From Acidimicrobiia bacterium (GTDB taxonomy: Bacteria > Actinomycetota > Acidimicrobiia > Spongiisociales > ZC4RG35), in contig PKRG01000013.1 in assembly GCA_017577575.1 (NCBI GenBank), positions 1-64,000 of the forward strand: DNA of 64,000 bases, in the 5' to 3' direction. Below the pieces are notes generated by a model. That model saw nothing but the letters and a program-made list of their open reading frames with translations, was not told where the DNA came from and did not search any database. Position numbers and translations under genes: made by a program. This document shows positions 23,995 to 30,832 of this stretch, in pieces (positions within the stretch are counted from its first letter, which is position 1; every line of letters starts with the position of its first letter).

Positions 23995-24620
23995 GCTGCG
24001 CGGAGATCCTCGAAGCCGTGGCCCGGGGCCGTGCCGACGACCCCTCCGTCGCCAACCACCTGGCGGTGTGCCCCGACTGCCGGGCGCGGGCGGAATCCGC
24101 CCGGGCGCTCGGTCGCTACCTGGCGGACCCGGTCATGTGGGAAGAGCCCTCGCCCGTCCTGGCGGACCGGGTCCTGTCAGCCATCGACACCGAGTCGGGG
24201 AGGAAAGACCGGCCTCCGAGGTGGTGGAAGCTGGCGGGGGCCGTCGCCGTGTTGTGCGCCCTCGTCGCCGGGGGGTGGACGTGGGCCAACCGCCCCGACT
24301 GGACGGTCGAGCTGGCCCCCGGTCCCTCCGCTCCGCAGGCGGGGGGAGTGGTCAAGGGCTGGAACCAGCCCCACGGGACCCGCATGGTGCTGGAGGTGTG
24401 GGGCCTCGACCCCGCCGACGACGGCAGCTACTACGAGCTGTGGCTGACGGCGCCCGACGGGCGCCACGTGTCGGCGGGGACGTTCCGGGACTCCGGCCGA
24501 TTCGAGGTGGTCGCCGGGGTGCGGCGCTCCGACTTCCCCCGCATCTGGGTGACCCTCGAGCCCGCCGACGACGATCCCGGGCCCACCTCCCGGACGGTGC
24601 TCGACCTCCCCGACGCCTGA
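23991..24620 (+). CDS. Anti-sigma factor with zinc finger and RskA-type C-terminal domain
   Basis: The 209-residue protein has a zinc-binding anti-sigma domain (HLAVCPDC, residues about 23-30, HxxxCxxC), a membrane helix (KLAGAVAVLCALVAGGWTW, about 79-97) and an extracytoplasmic domain ending LVLEVWGL, DDGSYYELWLTAPDGRHVSA, SGRFEVVAGVRRSDFPRIWV, which matches the anti-sigma-K factor RskA C-terminal family. It should hold the upstream sigma factor inactive until regulated proteolysis releases it (family knowledge). Its start lies within the sigma gene stop (ATGA). Confidence 0.9.
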   Translation: MSCAEILEAVARGRADDPSVANHLAVCPDCRARAESARALGRYLADPVMWEEPSPVLADRVLSAIDTESGRKDRPPRWWKLAGAVAVLCALVAGGWTWANRPDWTVELAPGPSAPQAGGVVKGWNQPHGTRMVLEVWGLDPADDGSYYELWLTAPDGRHVSAGTFRDSGRFEVVAGVRRSDFPRIWVTLEPADDDPGPTSRTVLDLPDA

Positions 24621-24666
24621 AAAGGGTTTCGGTTCCGGCGCCTTCGTGCCACAATGACCTCACCAG

Positions 24667-24934
24667 AGAAAGGAGGTGGTCCTACTTGCATAGTTGTTTC
24701 TTTGGGACTCTGGAGGTGGCCGAGCGCTGAGTGGCGCGAAGCCTCTTGCGCCGCTCCCTCACTTCGGGTGAGGACGGTGGCGACTCCAACTCGGACCACC
24801 GGCTCTGGGTACTGCGGGAGTGGTCCCACCGCAGCGGACGACGACTCGTAGCGACACCTCGTCACGAGATCGAAGCCGAAGCAATTCCCACGGGTCAAAG
24901 TCGATCGCGGAGGGCGCCTTCGGGCGCCCTCCGC
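24667..24934 (+). ncRNA. Unexplained short transcription unit: structured RNA or leader with tiny ORFs
   Basis: The 343 bp between the anti-sigma and PLP-enzyme genes hold no ordinary gene but clear structure. AGAAAGGAGGTGGTCC (24667-24682) complements the common 16S rRNA 3' end over 16 nt with one G-U pair. Nine bases after GGAGG comes TTG 24686, opening a 14-codon ORF (MHSCFFGTLEVAER) ending TGA 24728-24730; GTG 24731 follows at once in the same frame. GGTGGTCC of the Shine-Dalgarno region can pair perfectly with GGACCACC at 24793-24800. Further hairpins are GGCGC/GCGCC right after the TGA and CTCAC/GTGAG. The unit ends in a strong terminator (24907-24934). CACAAT at 24648-24653 may be its -10. 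It could be a regulatory RNA or small-protein gene. Confidence 0.5.
24907..24934. terminator. Strong terminator hairpin with UUCG loop
   Basis: GCGGAGGGCGCC (24907-24918), TTCG, GGCGCCCTCCGC (24923-24934): a perfect 12-bp stem closed by the very stable TTCG tetraloop. It sits between the short unit and the convergent PLP-enzyme gene and may serve both. No T-run. Confidence 0.82.
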
Positions 24935-24963
24935 CCGCGCCGGCACCTGCGTGTGCGGGGAGG

Positions 24964-25926
24964 TCAGGGGATGTCGGTCGAGAAGCCGTGCTGGCGGAGC
25001 CAGTCGTCGTTGAAGGTCTTGGACAGGTAGCCCCGGCCCGAGTCGGGGATCAGCACCACCACCAGCGCGTCGTGGTCCTCCCGGGCGACGCGCAGGGCGC
25101 CCGCCACCGCCATGCCCCCCGACGGGCCGGTGAGGATGCCCTCCACCCGGGCGAGCTTGCGGGCCATGCCGAACGCCTCGTGGTCGTCGACCATCTCCCA
25201 TCGGTCGATCAGATCCAGGTCGACGGTCTCCGGGTAGAAGTCTTCGCCGACCCCCTCCGTGTAGTACTGGTGGATGTCGCCGTCGGGGCCGGCGGTGTAG
25301 ATCGAGCCCTCCGGATCCACGCCCACGATCGTCACGTCGGGGTTCTGCTCCTTCAGGTACCGGGCGGTGCCGGTGATCGTCCCTCCGGTGCCGACGCCGG
25401 CGGCGAAGACGTCGATGGCGCCGTCGGTCTGGGCCCACACCTCCGGACCGGTCGTCGAGTAGTGGGCGAGGGGGTTGTTGGGGTTGGAGTACTGGTCGGG
25501 AAGGAACGCTCCCGGGATCTCGGCGGCCAGCTTTCGGGCCACGCCGTAGTACGAGTCGGGATCCTCGGGCAGCAGCTCCGTCGGGGTGACGATCACCTCC
25601 ACCCCGTAGGCACGCAGCAGGTCGCGCTTGTCCTGGGAGACCTTGTCCGGGATCGTGCAGATCACTCGATATCCCCGCACCGCCCCCACCAGGGCCAGCC
25701 CCACGCCGGTGTTTCCCGATGTCGGCTCGATGATCGTCCCCCCGGGCCGCAGCTTCCCCTCGCGCTCGGCGGCGTCGATCATCGCCACGGCGATCCGCTC
25801 CTTCACGGAGCCCCCCGGGTTGAAGTACTCGACTTTGGCGACCAGGTTGCCCGGCGGATGGAGGCGACTGAGGCGCACCAGCGGGGTCTGGCCGATGGTG
25901 TCGAGGATCGAGTCGAAGATCTGCAT
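24964..25926 (-). CDS. PLP-dependent cystathionine beta-synthase-type enzyme without CBS domains
   Basis: The 320-residue fold-type II PLP enzyme has the Schiff-base Lys in NPGGSVKERIAVAMI (residue about 42), the substrate loop EPTSGNTGVGLALV, the PLP phosphate loop AGVGTGGTITGTARYL and GPSGGMAVAGALRVA. The segments RKLAAEIPGAFLPDQYSNPN and PDSGRGYLSKTFNDDWL are more like cystathionine beta-synthase than O-acetylserine sulfhydrylase. Actinobacterial Cbs usually carries two C-terminal CBS domains (about 460 residues), which are absent here. It makes cystathionine or cysteine from serine or its activated form; exact substrates are uncertain. Confidence 0.85.
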   Translation of the reverse strand: MQIFDSILDTIGQTPLVRLSRLHPPGNLVAKVEYFNPGGSVKERIAVAMIDAAEREGKLRPGGTIIEPTSGNTGVGLALVGAVRGYRVICTIPDKVSQDKRDLLRAYGVEVIVTPTELLPEDPDSYYGVARKLAAEIPGAFLPDQYSNPNNPLAHYSTTGPEVWAQTDGAIDVFAAGVGTGGTITGTARYLKEQNPDVTIVGVDPEGSIYTAGPDGDIHQYYTEGVGEDFYPETVDLDLIDRWEMVDDHEAFGMARKLARVEGILTGPSGGMAVAGALRVAREDHDALVVVLIPDSGRGYLSKTFNDDWLRQHGFSTDIP

Positions 25927-26003
25927 CCGCTCAGACTATGCGATGCGAACGGCGGCTTCCGAACCGGTCCGGCTGCGTTTCGGTGTCGCCGGGGCGTCTC
26001 CCA

Positions 26004-26009
26004 TACACT
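26004..26009 (+). promoter_or_regulatory. -10 box of leaderless ctaA
   Basis: TACACT is followed by six bases and then ATG 26016. Confidence 0.5.
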
Positions 26010-26015
26010 CGGCAC

Positions 26016-26912
26016 ATGCACTCGCGGCTCAGCCGTTTCGCCTGGGCGACACTGGCGTTCAACGTCGTCGTGATCCTCGTCGGGGCGGTCGTCCGGGCCA
26101 CCGGGTCGGGGGCGGGCTGTGGGCCGTCGTGGCCGACCTGTCACGGCCAGATGATCCCCGCCCTCTCCGGCGACACCGCCGTCGAGTACACGCATCGGGC
26201 GGTGTCCGGCATCGCCCTCGTCATGGTCGGCGTCCTCGTCGTCTGGGTTCTGCGCCGCGTCCCCCGACCTCACCAGGCGCGGCGGGCGGCGGTCCTGTCC
26301 GGGGTGGCGATCGTCGTCGAAGCCCTGATCGGGGCGGCAATCGTGCTCTTCGAGTGGGTGGCCGACGACGCCTCGGTGGCCCGGACGGTGTCGGTGCCGC
26401 TGCATTTGATCAACACCTTCCTGCTGCTCACCGCCCTCACCCTCACCGCCCACCTCCTCGGCGGTGGAGATCCGCTCGCCTCGTCCCGGCATCCCCGGAC
26501 GCGTCGCTGGCTGTATGCCGGTGCCGGCGCCTTCTTGGTGATCGCGGCGACCGGGGGCATCACCGCCCTCGCCGACACCCTCTTCCCCAAGGACGGGACC
26601 GGCTCGGCGGAGGTCGAGCACTTCCTGACCGACCTGCGGATCCTCCATCCCGTCGTCGCCGTGGTGGTGCTCCTCTTCGCCGCATGGGCGCTCGTGCGGA
26701 GGGGGATCGGCGGGCGTACGGTCAGCGCCATCTCCGCCCTCGTGGGCCTCCAGATCCTCACCGGCATCCTCATGATCGCCCTGGAGCTTCCGCTGTGGCT
26801 GCGGATAGCGCACCTGGCCACCGCTGACGCGATGTGGATCGCCTACGTGATCGCCGCTGCCCGCCTCCTCGCCGCCCCGCGGGCCCGGCCAGCCGAGATC
26901 GCCGCGACCTGA
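26016..26912 (+). CDS. ctaA: Heme A synthase (COX15/CtaA)
   Basis: The 298-residue membrane protein has about eight helices. The family signatures are VVILVGAVVRATGSGAGCGP, then WPTCHGQMIPAL with the loop cysteines, EYTHRAVSGIAL and LHLINTFLLLTALTL with heme-ligand histidines, and a second half repeating the pattern (LRILHPVVAVVVLL, LRIAHLATADAMWIAY). It oxidises heme O to heme A for aa3-type cytochrome c oxidase in the cytoplasmic membrane, so the organism respires aerobically. The start ATG 26016 is supported by the leaderless promoter. The HAD gene follows after 1 bp. Confidence 0.93.
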   Translation: MHSRLSRFAWATLAFNVVVILVGAVVRATGSGAGCGPSWPTCHGQMIPALSGDTAVEYTHRAVSGIALVMVGVLVVWVLRRVPRPHQARRAAVLSGVAIVVEALIGAAIVLFEWVADDASVARTVSVPLHLINTFLLLTALTLTAHLLGGGDPLASSRHPRTRRWLYAGAGAFLVIAATGGITALADTLFPKDGTGSAEVEHFLTDLRILHPVVAVVVLLFAAWALVRRGIGGRTVSAISALVGLQILTGILMIALELPLWLRIAHLATADAMWIAYVIAAARLLAAPRARPAEIAAT

Positions 26913-26913
26913 C

Positions 26914-27579
26914 ATGCTCCCCGACGCCGTCCTGTTCGACCTCTACGACACGCTGGTCGTCTCCGATTGGCGCCGCCACGCCGACTTCGTGGCCGGGGCC
27001 CTGGGCGTGTCTGCGGAGGCGCTGGCAGAGGCCTACCGGGCCCGGCGGGAGAACATCGACCGGGGCCGGACGACCGACGCCGCCGGCCTCCTGATCGAGG
27101 TGGCCGCCCACTGCGGCGTGTCCCTGTCCCCGGAAGGGGCCTCCGAGCTCGCCGCCGCCGAAGCGGAGTTCCTGAGGGGCAACGTCGAGGTCTACGACGA
27201 CACTTTCGACGTGATCCGCAGGCTTGCCTTCAACGGGGTGAAGACCGCTGTAGTCTCGAACTGCTCGCCGTCCACCCGCCCGGTGGTGGACCACCTCGGC
27301 CTCGAATCGGAGGTCGGGGCCGTGGTCCTCTCCTGCGAAGCGGGCATGGCCAAGCCCGACCCCGAGATATTCCGATTCGCCCTCGAGCGGCTCGGCGCCG
27401 ATCCGCAGCGCTCGTGGTTCGTCGACGACCGGGGCGACTACCTCGACGGAGCCCGTCGGCTGGGGATGCGCACCGCCCGGATCGCCCGCGGCCACTCCTT
27501 CGGCGAAGACGTCGCCGGCGGCGACCATCCGGTGATCGAGCGGCTCGGCGAGCTGTTCGACCTCTTCGACCTCACCTAG
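26914..27579 (+). CDS. HAD-superfamily hydrolase (haloacid dehalogenase type)
   Basis: The 221-residue protein has motif I DAVLFDLYDTLVVSD (residues about 4-18), motif II VVSNCSPS, the motif III Lys in GMAKPDPEIFRFAL and motif IV WFVDDRGDYLDGARRLGM. This fits a class I-capped HAD phosphatase or dehalogenase with an unknown small phosphorylated substrate. It follows ctaA by 1 bp and its 3' end overlaps the convergent DUF255 gene by 4 bp. Confidence 0.88.
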   Translation: MLPDAVLFDLYDTLVVSDWRRHADFVAGALGVSAEALAEAYRARRENIDRGRTTDAAGLLIEVAAHCGVSLSPEGASELAAAEAEFLRGNVEVYDDTFDVIRRLAFNGVKTAVVSNCSPSTRPVVDHLGLESEVGAVVLSCEAGMAKPDPEIFRFALERLGADPQRSWFVDDRGDYLDGARRLGMRTARIARGHSFGEDVAGGDHPVIERLGELFDLFDLT

Positions 27580-29591
27580 AGCGCCGCCCGCAGCGCCTCG
27601 GCGGTCGAGACCGGGGCGTCGCACACGAAGCGGCGGCACACGTAGGCCAGCGTCTCGGTCGGCCGGCCACGTCCGGCCAGGAGCGGCGGATGCGCCGCCG
27701 GCGCGGTCGAGTGGGCCACGACCACACCCGGGCGGTACCTCTCCCAGACGACCCGGGACAGCGACTCCGCCTCGGGACCGATCACCGCCACCTCCCGCGG
27801 CCCGTCGAGCAGGGAGACGAGCACCGAGAGCAGGTGGCCGACGGCGTGGGGCGCCCGCTCGATGATCATCCCCGCCGCCCGGACGGTCGCTTCGGCTCGC
27901 TCCCAGTACGAAGGGTCGCCGGTGTAGGACGAGGCGAGTAACAGCGCCTCGGCGGCGAGGGAGTTGCCGGAGGGCGCCGGGTTGTCGAAGACGTCCTTCG
28001 GTCGCACGACCAGCCGCTCGCCGTCCTCGGACGTGGTGAAGAACCCGCCGGAAGGATCGGCGAACCGCTCGACGATGGCGTCGACCAGGGCGATCGCCCG
28101 GTCGAACCACTCGGTCTCACCGGTGGTGGCGTAGAGCTCGAACAGGCCCACCGCCATCGCTCCGTGGTCCTCCAGGACGCCGGTCGGGCCCAGGCGGCCC
28201 TTCGCCCAGGAGCGGTGGAGCCGGCCCCCGTCGTCGATCATGTTCTCCACCACGAATCGAGCCGCCCGGCGGGCCGCCTCCGTGTAGCGGGGTTCGCCGA
28301 GGACGGCGCCGGCTTCGGCCAGGGCGCGGATCGCCAGGCCGTTCCAGGCGGCGACCACCTTGTCGTCGAGGCCGGGTCGCACCCGGGACTCGCGTCGTTC
28401 CAGCAGGGCCCCCGCCGCGCGCCTGACCGCCTCGGCCGCTTCCTCCACGCCGAGGCCGAGCTCGTCGGCGACGTCCTGGATCGCCCGGGCGCGGTGGAGG
28501 ACGTTCTTTCCCTCGAAGTTCCCCTCGGGAGTGACGCCGAAGTAGGCGGCGGCCACGTCGGCGTCGTCGCCTGTCACGCGGCGGAACTCCTCGTCGGTCC
28601 ATGTGTAGTACTTGCCTTCTTCGCCCTCGGAGTCGGCGTCCTCGGCCGAGTAGAAGCCTCCGTCGGGATGCTCCAGGCGGGAGAGCAGGTACTCGATGGT
28701 GTCGATCGCCACCTCGGTCATCGCCGGGGTCTGGAGCTCGACTCCCGCCCACAGGTACAGGCGCGCCAGCTGGGCGTTGTCGTAGAGCATCTTCTCGAAG
28801 TGGGGCACCAGCCACCGGGCGTCCACCGAGTAGCGGGCGAACCCGCCTCCGAGGTGGTCGCGTATCCCCCCGCCGGCGATGCTCGCCAGCGTCCTGACCA
28901 GCATGTCCCGGGCGCCCTCCGCCCACGGCCGGTCGTGGACCCTGAGCAGGAACTCGAGCACGGGCTGCTGGGGGAACTTGGGGGCGCCCCCGAAGCCGCC
29001 GTGCCTCTGGTCGAATTGGGACGCCAGGGACGCCACCGCCGAGGCGAGGGCCTCTTCTGTCGGCAGGGCGTCGGCAGGCGGGATCCGCTGGCCGATGGCA
29101 GCGGCGACGTTCCTCGCCTGCCGGGCCACGTCGTCGCGTCGGTCCCTCCACGCTTCGGTGACCGCCGTCAGCACCGACCGGAACGACGGCAGCCCGTGGC
29201 GAGGGGTGGGCGGGAAGTAGGTGCCGGTGAAGAACGGGGAGCCGTCGTGGTCGGCGAAGACCGTCATCGGCCAGCCACCGTGCCCGGTCATCGCCTGGGT
29301 GGCTTCCATGTAGACGGCGTCGACGTCGGGGCGTTCCTCCCGGTCGACCTTGATGTTCACGAAGTCGCGGTTCATCTGCTCGGCCGTCTCCGGGTCCTCG
29401 AACGACTCGTGTGCCATCACGTGGCACCAGTGGCAGGCGGAGTAGCCGATGGAGATGAGCACCGGGACGTCCCGCCGGCGTGCCTCCTCGAACGCCTCTT
29501 CTCCCCATTCCCACCAGTCGACGGGGTTGTCGGCGTGCTGGAGGAGGTAAGGGGAGGCCGACGCGGCCAGGCGATTGGGCATGCCGCCCAA
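27576..29591 (-). CDS. DUF255 (YyaL/spermatogenesis-associated protein 20-like) thioredoxin-fold protein
   Basis: The 671-residue protein begins with a thioredoxin-like DUF255 domain (residues about 5-165: NRLAASASPYLLQHADNPVD, ISIGYSACHWCHVMAHESFE with the CHWC motif, DFVNIKVDREERPDVDAVYM). The rest is an (alpha/alpha)6-barrel like glucosaminoglycan-processing or cellobiose 2-epimerase folds (GGFGGAPKFPQQ, VPHFEKMLYDNAQLARLYL, SAEDADSEGEEGKYYTWT). The family is widespread and highly conserved, but its biochemical role is not established. It is a single gene, convergent with the HAD hydrolase and divergent from a sigma factor. Confidence 0.93.
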   Translation of the reverse strand: MGGMPNRLAASASPYLLQHADNPVDWWEWGEEAFEEARRRDVPVLISIGYSACHWCHVMAHESFEDPETAEQMNRDFVNIKVDREERPDVDAVYMEATQAMTGHGGWPMTVFADHDGSPFFTGTYFPPTPRHGLPSFRSVLTAVTEAWRDRRDDVARQARNVAAAIGQRIPPADALPTEEALASAVASLASQFDQRHGGFGGAPKFPQQPVLEFLLRVHDRPWAEGARDMLVRTLASIAGGGIRDHLGGGFARYSVDARWLVPHFEKMLYDNAQLARLYLWAGVELQTPAMTEVAIDTIEYLLSRLEHPDGGFYSAEDADSEGEEGKYYTWTDEEFRRVTGDDADVAAAYFGVTPEGNFEGKNVLHRARAIQDVADELGLGVEEAAEAVRRAAGALLERRESRVRPGLDDKVVAAWNGLAIRALAEAGAVLGEPRYTEAARRAARFVVENMIDDGGRLHRSWAKGRLGPTGVLEDHGAMAVGLFELYATTGETEWFDRAIALVDAIVERFADPSGGFFTTSEDGERLVVRPKDVFDNPAPSGNSLAAEALLLASSYTGDPSYWERAEATVRAAGMIIERAPHAVGHLLSVLVSLLDGPREVAVIGPEAESLSRVVWERYRPGVVVAHSTAPAAHPPLLAGRGRPTETLAYVCRRFVCDAPVSTAEALRAAL

Positions 29592-29768
29592 CCTAGTGGG
29601 ACGCAGAGGCTTCGCTCAGGGGAGGCGGAAGGCGGCCGGGCCCCGGAAGAACACGTTCATGCAGGGCGGAATACGGGTAGGAGATTCGTGGTTGAACCTG
29701 TCGTCTGCGGGTTACCACCAGGGAGCCGGACCCCCACCGGACAGGCAATATCTGGTGATTTTGGGGGG

Positions 29769-29797
29769 TTCACAAGCAGAAGATTCTCTGGCATAGT
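29769..29797 (+). promoter_or_regulatory. Putative promoter of the group 2 sigma factor gene
   Basis: TTCACA (29769-29774) and CATAGT (29792-29797) are spaced by 17 bp. Transcription would start near 29804, about 40 nt before ATG 29843. The remaining part of the 251-bp intergenic region (29592-29768) holds nothing I can name. Confidence 0.5.
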
Positions 29798-29842
29798 GGA
29801 AGCCCGGCCCACCGAATCGATCCCCAGGGAGGATTGTCTTTC

Positions 29843-30826
29843 ATGCCTGCTGCCGACGCGAAGCTGGACCGCAAATCCAAGCGGTCTCGCCTCCAGAGCA
29901 AGCTCACCGACGAGCGCGGTCGCCTCACCACCGACCTCGTCTCCCAGTACCTGACCGCCATCGGCGAGTACGACCTGCTGACGGCGGAGCAGGAGGTCGA
30001 GCTGGCTCAACAGATCGAAGCAGGCGAGGAGGCTGCTGCGAGACTGGAACGAGGCGACTACAAGGACAAGAAGGAAGAGATCGAGCTGCGCCGCGCCGAG
30101 CGCAAAGGCCGCGAGGCCAAGGACGCCTTCCTCACCGCCAACCTCCGTCTCGTGGTCGCCAACGCCCGCCGTTACGCCAACACGTCCGGCATCGACTTCC
30201 TCGACCTCATCCAGGAGGGCAACCTCGGCCTGATCCGGGCGGTGGAGAAGTTCGACTGGCGTAAGGGCTTCAAGTTCTCCACCTACGCCACGTGGTGGAT
30301 CCGCCAGGCCATCACCCGGGCGATCGCCGACAAGTCCCGCACCGTCCGCATCCCCGTCCATCTCCACGACACCCTGGCGGCGGTCCGCGCTGCCCAGGCG
30401 AGCCTGAAGGCCGAGTTGGGGCGCGATCCCCGTCCCGAGGAGATCGCCGAGGAAGCGGGTGTCACCGTCGACAAGGTCGAGCTGGCTCTCGGGGTGGCCG
30501 ACACGGTCTCGCTGGAGCAGCCGATCGGCGAAGACGGCGCCCAGCTCGGTGATTTCATCGAGGACGAGGACGCTGCCGACCCGGTGCAGCTCACCGAGGA
30601 GATGGACGTCGCCAACTCCTTGCGGAAGTCGATCGAGCGGCTCCCCGAGCGCGAAGGCCGCATCCTCGCCCTCCGCTACGGGTTCTACGACGGCGTGCCC
30701 CGCACGCTCGAGGAGATCGGCGACGAGTTCAACCTGACCCGGGAGCGCATCCGCCAGCTCGAGAAGCTGGCCCTGTGCAGGCTCCGCCATCCCTCGTTCG
30801 GGATCCGCGAAGCCGACCTGATCTGA
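29843..30826 (+). CDS. Sigma-70 family RNA polymerase sigma factor, group 1/2 type
   Basis: The 327-residue protein has sigma region 1.2 (TDLVSQYLTAIGEYDLLTAE), the complete region 2 (LVVANARRYANTSGIDFLDL, IQEGNLGLIRAVEKFDWRKG, FKFSTYATWWIRQAITRAIA), region 3 (ELGRDPRPEEIAEEAGVTVD) and region 4 (LEEIGDEFNLTRERIRQLEK, ALCRLRHPSF). It lacks the long region 1.1 of a primary RpoD/HrdB, so it is most likely a group 2 factor such as SigB/HrdD types, used in stationary or stress conditions. The start ATG 29843 has AGGGAGGA 9 bases upstream. Confidence 0.93.
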   Translation: MPAADAKLDRKSKRSRLQSKLTDERGRLTTDLVSQYLTAIGEYDLLTAEQEVELAQQIEAGEEAAARLERGDYKDKKEEIELRRAERKGREAKDAFLTANLRLVVANARRYANTSGIDFLDLIQEGNLGLIRAVEKFDWRKGFKFSTYATWWIRQAITRAIADKSRTVRIPVHLHDTLAAVRAAQASLKAELGRDPRPEEIAEEAGVTVDKVELALGVADTVSLEQPIGEDGAQLGDFIEDEDAADPVQLTEEMDVANSLRKSIERLPEREGRILALRYGFYDGVPRTLEEIGDEFNLTRERIRQLEKLALCRLRHPSFGIREADLI

Positions 30827-30832
30827 TTTCGG

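Noticed and set aside
24667..24682. A fragment of a 16S rRNA gene (opposite strand)
   Set aside because: Only the terminal 16 nt match, and the adjoining bases diverge at once. A Shine-Dalgarno function explains it better than an rRNA remnant.
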